Positions 48,801 to 60,000 of a stretch of 60,000 bases of DNA are shown here, in pieces. Source of the DNA: Strigamia acuminata (lineage: Eukaryota; Arthropoda; Chilopoda; Geophilomorpha; Linotaeniidae). The position numbers were made by a program, and so were the translations under genes. Below the pieces are notes generated by a model. It was not told the origin of the DNA and ran no database searches. It saw nothing but the letters and a program-made list of their open reading frames with translations. The stretch lies in the NCBI GenBank assembly GCA_949358305.1, contig OX442315.1, forward strand, positions 31,462,427 through 31,522,426, read 5' to 3'. The first letter of the stretch is position 1. Each line of letters opens with the position of its first letter.

Positions 48801-50021
48801 TTTGTTATAAACGTAACAATTTGTAAACATGGTATTGAAATCCTGAATGCATTCTTTCGCAGCAGAATAAAAATTATTTTCTAAACGCTTCTTTATTGTT
48901 CCCAAATCCATCGGCTGCTTAATAATTTTGTGATAATCCTGCAGAAAAATAACAATAATTTAATTCTTTTCCCCCTTCTTTTCTTTTCTCCATTAATTTA
49001 CTGGAAGTTCGAGCCGGACTGCATCCACAGGTTGCTGAAAAGGCCATGCAAACTGATGTTTCCAAACAGCTTTCATAACAGCTTTGAATAAGTATTGCAG
49101 CTGATTGGTCGTGCGATTTGCCCTTTCGATTGGAGGTATATAAGGTGGCTGCACTACGCCAGCAACAGGTTGCTGCTGGGTGTGTTCGTCTCGTTCGGCT
49201 TGCTGAACAGTCATGTTTGTCGTAGAATTCTAAAAAAAAATAAAAATCATTTTAAAAAAATTTAAATTTTATTTAAATTTATTATTCCGATTTAACAGAT
49301 TCGTATCCCTATGATTTGAAACACTCGACTGAATTTAAATCGGTGAGTGAGATTAACTACATAGGGTTTAATTTCACATCTTACTGATTTGAAACGTCAA
49401 CGTGTTAACTAGAACAGCTAACTGACGCTTCATGCCCAGTGATGTGGTCAAACATATACAAAAACAACTCGCTAATCAAGTTGATTGCTTCGTTAGTCAC
49501 TGAAAATCACAGATAAACCTACTATTTTATTGAAACATCTCCATCCACCAACACAACCGCACACCACGCCGTTTTAACAAACTCTACGACCACACTAATG
49601 CTAGAACAAATCGTGTTTTAGCCATTAACCAATCAAAAAGCGGCTAACAAAACGTACATTATACGATTTCCCGTCCATTTTTAAATTAAAATAAAAAAAT
49701 GGACACCCCAGGTGACCGGGGGAAAAAAAAATGTTTCGTCACAATAAAAAGTGGGTGTTTTAACCCAGTTTCCACGCATCCCCCTCTGGGGTTTTGCAAG
49801 TTCAGGACAATAAAATAAAATGGTATAAAATTCCTCCTTTTTCCTCCAATTTATTTTCACACTTACAATGTTATTATGGCCAGTATCTTGTTGCATTCCA
49901 CCACTTCTAAAAAATATAGAAAGAGAGAAACAACATTTAATGAGTTGGAAAAAAATAATGATTTTAAAATTTACCAACTGGTATAAAATGTATACCTTGT
50001 TCCGTCCAACAAGCTGTCCAT
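36804..50021 (-). CDS. fs(1)h: BET-family bromodomain protein (fs(1)h / BRD4 type), long isoform
   Basis: Twenty-four coding exons from the ATG at 50021 ([12 protein letters not shown]) to the stop at 36804-36806, about 1,292 residues. Exons: 50021-49996, 49906-49867, 49229-49002, 48938-48792, 48710-48563, 48502-47994, 46702-46610, 46089-45988, 45859-45731, 45647-45453, 45340-45057, 44991-44870, 44807-44637, 44367-44242, 44168-44035, 40031-39988, 39531-39405, 39338-39204, 38558-38001, 37636-37542, 37480-37343, 37274-37183, 37122-36954, 36869-36804. Bromodomain 1 spans exons 3-5 ([22 protein letters not shown]); bromodomain 2 exons 7-10 ([22 protein letters not shown]); both keep the acetyl-lysine-binding Asn. 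A basic [12 protein letters not shown] region, the ET domain ([20 protein letters not shown]..) and a Ser/Asp SEED tract follow. The long C-terminus ends in a charged coil and [17 protein letters not shown], the P-TEFb-binding motif. The protein reads acetylated histones and drives Pol II pause release. Confidence 0.96.
40032..44034 (-). other. Long intron / alternative 3'UTR of the BET gene
   Basis: Four kb without coding potential, extremely AT-rich, with long A runs (42607-42690, 43675-43690), TATA dinucleotide tracts (40415-40440, 42420-42450) and palindromic TTAATTAA runs near 41430-41460. It is either an intron (long isoform) or 3'UTR (short isoform). Confidence 0.55.
44029..50021 (-). 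CDS. fs(1)h: BET protein, short isoform (read-through of exon 15 donor)
   Basis: If the donor at the end of exon 15 (near 44035) is not used, the frame reads two more residues and stops: ..DSSDSESG then TAG. This gives a protein of about 819 residues with both bromodomains and ET but no long tail, ending like mammalian BRD2 and short BRD4/fs(1)h isoforms (..SDSG). The following 4 kb (40032-44030), otherwise a huge intron in this compact gene, would be its 3'UTR. Use of this end is inferred. Confidence 0.6.
44435..44577 (-). ncRNA. H/ACA snoRNA-like element, copy 1
   Basis: It lies wholly inside the BET intron between exons 13 and 14. Read on -: 5' hairpin with outer stem CCTCGCTG / CAGAAAGAGG and inner stem CTTCA / TGAAG; hinge with an ANANNA H box (AAAGTA); 3' hairpin with AGTTTT / AAAACT and CACG / CGTG; then ACA three nucleotides before the end (GGGACAAGA). 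It shares sequence with two other introns of the same gene. The target site was not determined. Confidence 0.72.
46285..46495. mobile_element. Short inverted-repeat element (MITE-like)
   Basis: GCGGTTCAAATAATCACA at 46311-46328 recurs as a perfect inverted copy at 46444-46461, and CGGTCC/GGACCG words flank both (46293-46298, 46487-46492). It lies about 210 bp in a BET intron. No target duplication was recognised; it could alternatively be an RNA hairpin. Confidence 0.5.
47353..47496 (-). ncRNA. H/ACA snoRNA-like element, copy 2
   Basis: It lies in the BET intron between exons 6 and 7. 5' hairpin: outer stem CCTCACTG / CAGTAAGAGG, inner ACTTCA / TGAAGT; hinge GAAATTAAAA fits an H box; 3' hairpin closes with CCTTTGT / ACATAGGG, followed by ATA three nucleotides before the end (ACA variant). 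Its length of 144 nt equals copy 3. The apical segment GTTAGCTGTTCTAGTTAG is nearly identical in all three copies. Confidence 0.72.
49301..49444 (-). ncRNA. H/ACA snoRNA-like element, copy 3
   Basis: It lies in the BET intron between exons 2 and 3. 5' hairpin: outer stem CATCACTG / CAGTAAGATG, inner stem GCGTCA / TGACGT; hinge GAAATTAAA; 3' hairpin closed by CCCTATG / CATAGGG with inner CACTC / GAGTG; then ATA three nucleotides before the end. Relative to copy 2, both outer and inner stems change on both sides together, as expected for a selected RNA structure. Confidence 0.75.
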
Positions 50022-52526
50022 GTTTTGTACAGCTTCAATTCAATTATTACGTTTACATCAAAGGCAAAACCTAATATTTAAAAAAGAAAAAATCATGAAG
50101 CTGTACATTCCATATTTATGAAATAAATGAACATATTGATTGGAAGGAAGAAGATTTACAAACTCATGCGGCATTTTCTACGTCCCATTGTTTTAAGCGC
50201 GCCAAAATGCAACCCCTTTAAAAACTAGCTTAAAAACCACTCATTTTATAATTTGGAAAAAATATATATATACAGTATTAAAAGGCGCGACATTTAATTT
50301 CTTCTAGAATGAATTTTTTGCATAGATTTTTCGATTAATTTTTTTTTAATTTAAATACGATAACGAAAAAAATACTACAGATTTATTATCAAAATTGCAA
50401 ATTTTATTTCACACAAATTTTGTTCCATTAAATAAAAATTCCTAAGTTAAAATTTTCGTACAAACTTTAAAAATTTCATAATCCACGTGTACTTAACTCG
50501 TGACCACTTGTTATACGCATTCCCGTTACAAACTTTTGAGTATTTTTTTTTCTTTTTTTTTACAAATTTCTTTCTTTCCTTTGCAATTTCAATGATTAAT
50601 TCCCGACCGACAAAAATGTAGCCGGTTCGTTAAGCGTTTTCGACAATTTCAAATTCGGTTAAAAAAACTGTCAATTTTGAATACTCCGTAGTTTGAAATT
50701 ATCATACTTTTAGGGTTAATCTTAAGTGGTAGAAAATGCACAACACATTTAAAGATGCGTTAATTGCGTAAGAAACTTTGAATAACACAAACTTTGCGTT
50801 CAATGCTCGTCTAGCGCCGACCGAACTGATTACGGGTGGCAGAAAAACATGGCGGGCTTCTCCGATTCAACGACAACGCTTTGCTATTCCTTCAAACGGA
50901 ACAGCAAAACAACGCTGAAAATTCAGCTAAACAAACCCCAATCCCACTTAAACGTATGCCATTTTAGTCTCTGCAACTTCAAGACCACTTTCAAACCAAT
51001 TTGGGACGTACCTAAGCTCTGGAGAATTCGTTTCAAGGCAGCGAATTTTGCAATTACACGATTTTTACTGAAGCTATGGAAATCACAATGGCTTCCCCGA
51101 ACGGGAACGAAGCCCGCCACTTGTCTCGCCGATGCAATCAACCGGCCTAACACACATGAAAAATCTATATGTAGTACCCTGTGTTGATGTTGAAGTTGGG
51201 TTGCGGAGATCTTCGCGGAGCCTGATGGATCGCCGTGGCCATAATGTAGCTAGATTCACATAGCACTACCGAAAGATTCCGTTCTTACTAGCAATGGCTA
51301 CGCAGCAGCACAACAACGGACCCTTTTATAAAAGGAGAGTGAATACTGCATTTTTATTGGTTCTCGTAGGTCACGTGATTCGAGTCGCTTGGTTTTCCAA
51401 AAAATTCCCACTATTTATTCGACAAAATCAGGGTTTTTCATTACCATAACTATCCTTGACCGTCGTGTCAATCTTGAAGCAGGTTAAATGTAACAAGTTT
51501 ATCGTCTCGTATCCGTATCCGACTGTAAAGCGACAACTGCAACCGAAGACTCGCCATCATTGTGCATTACGTCATCTCTGATGTGAGAGGCCGGGCATTT
51601 ATGGTCACGTGATAATTTCAAAATCTAGTTCCACTACATGCCTAGATATTTTTATTATTTTATCGAAACGAAAACAATATACTCAACACATCGTTCATCA
51701 TTACTTCTTTTTTTCTTGTTTTTTTTTTCCAAAACATTTAGTAAAAATTTGAAGAATAAACGTAAAAATTAATGAAAATATTTCTTTCTTTTTTAATAAA
51801 AATTCATTCTGTTTCAGTGTTTTAATTTGACGTTGTTTAAAGAAAAATTCGAATCATTTATTGTGTTAAAACTATTAAATTTTCGTGTCGCTCACCCTAA
51901 CCTGTAAAAGACAATTGAATGAAGAGAAAAATTACGAAACTCAAATCCAAAAGTTTGAAAATTAAAACTACAAAATTTATTCCAGAATGGAAAATTCAAA
52001 TTCAAATTACCGGCTTTTTTAGCTGCTTGGAATCGAATATCATAGATTCCCAGTCAAGTTGTTTTTTTTATCCACGACAGCATGTTCTTGCCTCATCTCG
52101 TTTCATTAACTTTGTCCGATAGGTGTCCGATAGGACTCGATCAGCTGACAAGAACCGCGTGGCGTAAATGATCCCGACCCTGCCGACCCGAATAAAAATT
52201 TCCCAATTCGCTTTTTCTTTTTCTTTCTATTCCTACACCACTACTAAATGACTCATTTCTCTACGAATTACGTAATTATTATACAAATCTGTACTGGAAA
52301 TATAGACTGTTAGTACGGAAGAAAAATACAAAAATACACAAAGCAACCGCGCAGGCGCAAACCAAAAATAACTAAGCGGCAGCGTTGAACCACGTGAAAT
52401 TTCTAACCACTCTGATCAGTAAGTAATAATAACTTAAGTTTACACTTAGCAAGAAATAGTGAACAACCAAACCCGTGTAGTAAATATTGAAGCTGATTTT
52501 TTTGTCTTTTAGTTTTTAGGAGGAAA
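50022..52526. promoter_or_regulatory. Divergent promoter region, BET gene (-) and WDR5-like gene (+)
   Basis: No coding gene is supported in these 2.5 kb. It must contain the start sites of both genes. A GC-richer patch lies at about 51040-51330, with a palindromic TATAAAAG box (CCCTTTTATAAAAGGAG, about 51324-51340) and several GTAAG-type donors near it that could end a noncoding first exon of the BET gene. The start sites were not fixed. Confidence 0.45.
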
Positions 52527-53954
<1,428 letters not shown>

Positions 53955-54965
53955 TTTTTTTTATAAGAATTGTTATTGATCGTGTATTTGTGGCATTGTA
54001 TTTGAAGCGAAAAATTTATTTTGGTAATATAAATGTAAATTTATTTTCAATAAAAACTTCATGCATTATCTTAATAACGATTTCTTTCTTTTAAAAAAAA
54101 ACGTGTTATCCTTCCACGATGAGTAAATATTATTTACAATTTGTAAATCCCGCCAAAATCAGTACTGTTGGCATTGGCAGGTGCTCCCACCTCCCTCCTG
54201 TGGTGTATTGCGGCAATTGGACCGACAACTTAAATTGTAACCGTGGAATAAAAAGAAAAACTTCATGATTAAAATCTACAATTAAAATTGTAAAAAAAAA
54301 ACCAAAATTTTTAATTTTAATTTAAATTTTAAGCAGAATTATATCAAAACCATTTATTTACCACCAATAAAGACGCACAATGGAACCGGTTGCATCGCTT
54401 CGCTTTATTAGATGCTCAACTGATCGCGAGTCTCCCGCCTTATGTTACGCAGTCGCACAAGCATAGACAAAAATCGGCGGCATTAGAAAAATAAGCCTAT
54501 CCTTGGTTACGTTGACCTAGAAACAACAGCAGTTATCGTGATCAAATTGTAAGTATCCATACAAAACATCAAATATTTAGGATTTCGTCCACTTTTGCAC
54601 CATTCTACGTATTAATTCACCCGCTTAATTTCTATTATTTCACCAAAAATCGGAATGAAATTAAAAATCGCTACATGTCACCAAAGACCATTTGTTTTGT
54701 TTACATCTGCGACGCATTAAACCAATCAAAACTCTCACTTAATATTCGCTTTAAAATACGACTATTGTTCGATCCTCTCGTAGTGCACATTAGCGCGGTC
54801 CTAAAGCGTCGCAGCGCTCGGTTGACACTACTTTTTTGTGTGCCAAAATAAACAATTAGGCTTAACCGTTGGCCACGTGGTGTTGTTGTTATTTTCGGTC
54901 ATTACATGTTGTTTTTTTGTGAGGATTCAATTTTTTTAATTTAATTTCCAGATTAAGAAACCCTC
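53955..54965. promoter_or_regulatory. WDR5-like 3'UTR, wds promoter and first noncoding exon
   Basis: AATAAA near 54048 ends the upstream gene. A likely noncoding first exon of wds ends at a GTAAGT donor at about 54550, and the acceptor TTTCCAG before ATTAAGAAACCCTCATG opens coding exon 1. No other gene is seen. Confidence 0.5.
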
Positions 54966-56529
<1,564 letters not shown>

Positions 56530-57514
56530 TTCCCGGACGAAATTGTGAAGGAAAAAATTGATTTTTGTTGATCAAATCAGTGCAAGTAAATTTAAAACAT
56601 CGAAGTTTGACGTTTGGGGTGTCGAGCATTATGTAATAGCTGGCAAAATATGTAAATTTAATTTGAGGTTACTATACTGGATGTCATGTAACTTAACAAT
56701 TTTGTTTAAAGATGAAGTTGTACTGTTTAATTTGTACAAGTTCACAGATGTAATTTTTTATTTATATAATTTGTATTTTTCTTTCGTCGCACAAATTAAG
56801 AGCCTTTTTAAATAGCATTGTGTTCGTTTGCAATTTATTTACAACAGAAACCGTGTGTGCATTTCTTAACTATTGATTTATTGTAAATTATTAGTTTACA
56901 ATGAGGAAATAAGTTGAAACCTCTTTGGTATTTGTTACACAAATGACATTTCATTTAACCAATGATTGAAATTGTGGTATAAATATTGGCACGTTGTAAT
57001 CGGAACTAAAATTCCCTTGGAAATCTATTGTCGAACTTAAATTATAATCTTTCGCCAACTGTAAATTTGTACAGTTTCGATTAGTAAATATAGTATATAG
57101 TATACAGTATACTTCGGCACTAACTTAAAAGGAATTCCATCCTTTTTTAAAACCAAAAAAGGAAGAAAAGATTTAAATGCAAGATCGTGCGCACTTTCGA
57201 TCGTAATTAACACGCAACACCTAATTAATTTTACAAATTAGAAAAAAAGGTGAGAAATAACAAAATTCAAAGTAAAACCTAACACGCAAAAAACAACAAC
57301 AATAGCAATTATCACATACTAGAATAAAAGCAAGAGAAAAAAAAAACAAAAAACCTAACTATACAATAGTAATTATAAAAATCTTATAGTTGAATCAACT
57401 GAAATCACAATTTATCTATTCGAAACAATAATTCAAAATCCAGTCCTTGAAATACGAACGAAATAAAGAAGAAGAATAAAGAAAATTGCACGAAATTAAA
57501 ACCCATTTGTGCAA
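56530..57514. other. Convergent 3'UTRs of wds and the UCK gene
   Basis: No gene is supported. AATAAA at about 57462 could serve wds; TTTATT near 56835 could serve the - strand kinase. A TATACAG-type microsatellite is near 57090-57112, similar to the tract at 20006-20030. Confidence 0.45.
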
Positions 57515-59899
57515 TTAATGCGGTCGACTTCGACTGCCGGCAGTATCAGAATGGTGTCGTTGTCTCTTGAATCCGTTCCTGTTGGGTCTGAGCAAATCTT
57601 GAATGTGCTGCACAATCAGATCAATGGCCACTAAGAGATAAAGACGAATAAAGTTGAAGGAAAAAGGCAATAGGGATGTAAAGGATTTTTTTTTTGTAAA
57701 TATAAGGGCGGGAAAATAAAAAAAAGAAAGAAAAAAATAATTAAATAGTAAAGATTGATGTTATCGTCCAACCATTCCTGTTTCTGACCACGAGTTGCAA
57801 CGATGTCGACACGATATCCCATTTCGAGCCCATTTCAACAGTTCTCCTATGTGGTGCACAATCAGGTTTATTGCCACTGCAACATATAAAAGCGTCAAAC
57901 AAAAACAAAAAGTGAGCCGAGGTGAGCAAGCAGGTAAATTGGATGCAATTAAAATAGTTAAACATAAATGAAAAATAATAAAAATATCAAAATCAATTGT
58001 AGTTTCACATTTGCTTATGCTTATAAGCAAATAATGCTGTGCTGATGACAACTAAATCGTATACATAATCAAAATTAGTCGATTTGTAATATTATTGACA
58101 CGGATAACGATAACAACATGCAAATTTGAATGTTTTACACTGATGAGCGAAGATATAAACAATTTATCTACGAAAACCTGCTCAAAACGAATTAAAATCC
58201 ACTTTTAGTTCGTTTCAAACACATTTTTTGCCTATTTTTCGTCTTTAAATCGATATATTTCAACATTTTATTTGTGTGTGTGAATTAATGTTGCAAACCG
58301 TTAATTTTCACCTGTACAGAATACAAAAATGTAAAAACTCGATGCTATCAATACACATAAACAATTGATTACATCAGACTATTATTCATCAGCACATTCC
58401 TCATTAATATATATATATTTTTAAAAAAAGCATGCAAAACTTAACAAAAAACAAGCAATAAATTAACTCACTCTCAGTTCAGTGGCCACTAAGAGGAGTG
58501 AATTTGCAAAATTGAAAAATAAAAAAATCACTACGTTTGTTTTCTACAAGGAGTAATTACATTGCTAGAATAAATTAGCAGCAGCAACTACTGTTTTTAA
58601 AATTGTTTATTTTTCTTTCAAAATGGACTCGATTACCCAACAACCGGTCGACAGAATCCCTGCCAAGTTTTAAGCACACCAAACCCAATTCCTCACCATG
58701 ATTATCAGCTCCTCGAGGAATGATAACGTCTGCGTATTTCTTAGTCTAAATCAATTAGAATTGAATGATTGATAAATTCAATTTTAAATTTAAAATAAAA
58801 CCAAATTACGGGAAGGCAAAATTCTTCGAATGCTGGCTTGACAAATGTTGTGTACTGCGTTAAAATTTGCTCCAGATCTCGGCCTCGTTCTCGCGTGTCG
58901 CGCAAAACTAATAGAATAAACAAAATAAAACTAATTAATTTTTTTTTTATTACTGGCATCAAATGTATTATAAATATTAAAGCTCCCGGAGATCCTATAC
59001 GCAGGATTGTCCTGGAAAGAATCTGGTTGGACGCATAATTGTCGAATTGTCCCATAAAAATGTAAAAACAAAAATGGTTAATCAACGAAAAAAAAAATTA
59101 TTTTGAAAAATTTAGATATTTGTAAGCAAAAATAGATTTATATGTCAAAATTCTTCCATTTTCTGAATGGTATTAGATGCATTGTGTGGTTGTGTTACAA
59201 GATTAAATTCCTACATCACCAGGTGTAACAAGCTAATATTTAATTTAAAATCTGTGTCGTGAATCATAGATACTAAATAGTAAACAACGGTAACTAAAAC
59301 GTCAACAATTTTATCTCAAAAATTGTCAAAATTGCCAAAATTTATATTTACCTCGTCTAGACAAACGAGTATCCGAATCAGTGTCAACAAACAGCTTCAT
59401 ATGAAACATGTCTCGGATTTCTGGAAAGTAAAACACCAGAATCCCTTCGAATAAAACGACATCCGCCGGATAAATCGTCAAAGTCTCGTCTTTTTTCCTA
59501 ATAAAAAATGTTAAAAATGTTTTTAAAAAAATTTCCACTATTTCCAATTTATATTACGACAACAAAAAACCCACAAACCTGGAATTGGTTTTGAAATCAT
59601 GTACAGGAATGGTGACTTCCTTTTCACTCAAAATATCTTGCATTGATTTCTTCATTAAATCTTCGTCAAAAGCAACTTAACATTTAAAGAAAAATTAATT
59701 TTCAAAAAAAAAAAAATTATGAATAAATTAAATGTCTACTTGGATGATCGAAATTATATTGTCCACGATTCGCCTTCAACATATCATCGGTGGATAATTC
59801 CTTGTAAAAACTGTCCTGACTGATGCAAACAACTTGTCGTTGACGATGATCCACCGAATCTTGACCTAGTTTTTCCATAATACGTTGACATACTGTAGA
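57515..59899 (-). CDS. Uridine-cytidine kinase, 3' part (5' end outside window)
   Basis: Exons read from the right edge: 59899-59740, 59675-59579, 59497-59352, 58907-58810, 58745-58697, then one of two terminal exons, 57876-57761 or 57630-57515; about 221 residues are visible. Blocks: [13 protein letters not shown] (just after the P-loop, which is beyond the window), [90 protein letters not shown] and [14 protein letters not shown]. This is the UCK1/UCK2 pattern; the enzyme phosphorylates uridine and cytidine in pyrimidine salvage. The distal terminal exon (57515) gives the usual UCK C-terminus. Confidence 0.95.
57761..57876 (-). CDS. Alternative duplicated terminal exon of the UCK gene
   Basis: This exon is 116 nt, the same length and phase as the distal terminal exon 57515-57630, and starts the same way: [14 protein letters not shown] against [14 protein letters not shown]. 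After that it encodes a diverged, Cys-, Arg- and Trp-containing tail and its own stop. Being proximal, it would be used first unless skipped. Confidence 0.7.
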
Positions 59900-60000
59900 C
59901 TAGAAAATCAAAAAATTAAAAAAAATAAAAAAAACCCTTAAAAATAATTTAAAGATTACAAATATACGTAAATTAATCAAAATTCCAAGTAGATAATTTA

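Noticed and set aside
51324-51340. TATAAAAG palindrome as the BET core promoter
   Set aside because: It fits a TATA box on either strand but the implied first exon would be very short and no initiator could be placed, so I did not annotate a start site.

Overview
The window is AT-rich eukaryotic nuclear DNA from an insect, and the compact gene style suggests a beetle-like holometabolan. Coding exons are split by many short introns (often 45-70 bp) with GT..AG ends, and the proteins recognised have clear animal orthologues. All gene models below were spliced by hand from reading frame, splice sites and family knowledge. Exon ends should be good to a base or two, but no transcript evidence was available.

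Layout, left to right: the 3' end of a PRRC2/nocte-type gene (+, 1-3348) and its long 3'UTR; a GORAB (RAB6-interacting golgin) gene (+, 5568-7004) whose start codon sits in a perfect TISU/YY1-type element; a convergent 22-exon M16 metallopeptidase gene of the C05D11.1 type (-, 7394-11829); a divergently transcribed single-pass membrane protein of unknown function (+, 12291-18190); and a repeat-rich interval (20.0-34.7 kb). That interval holds an LTR-like end, a Ulp1/C48-type cysteine protease ORF, a decayed P-element/THAP9-like transposon, two tandem duplicated four-transmembrane genes on +, remnants of a related-looking membrane gene set on -, the mitochondrial tRNA thiouridylase gene TRMU (-, 30386-31941), and a Mutator-like element (33396-34706) with a FLYWCH/FAR1-type ORF, an internal palindromic array and a 9-bp target duplication.

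From 36.8 to 50.0 kb lies a complete BET bromodomain gene (fs(1)h/BRD4-type, -) of 24 coding exons. It has both bromodomains, the ET domain, a short-isoform stop just beyond the SEED exon, and a long-isoform C-terminal P-TEFb motif. Three of its introns each contain a 143-144 nt paralogous H/ACA snoRNA-like element. Upstream, on +, are two tandem WD40 genes: a diverged WDR5-like paralogue (52527-53954) and canonical WDR5/will-die-slowly (54966-56529). The window ends in the 3' part of a uridine-cytidine kinase gene (-) with a duplicated terminal exon.

Functionally the right half is dominated by chromatin regulators (BET reader, WDR5 scaffold), next to housekeeping enzymes (TRMU, UCK) and Golgi/RNA-binding proteins. 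The accessory material is concentrated in 20-35 kb. The observations I rate highest are the intronic snoRNA family with apparent covariation, the MULE-like element, the WDR5 paralogue with altered peptide-pocket residues, and the duplicated 116-nt terminal exons in the kinase gene.
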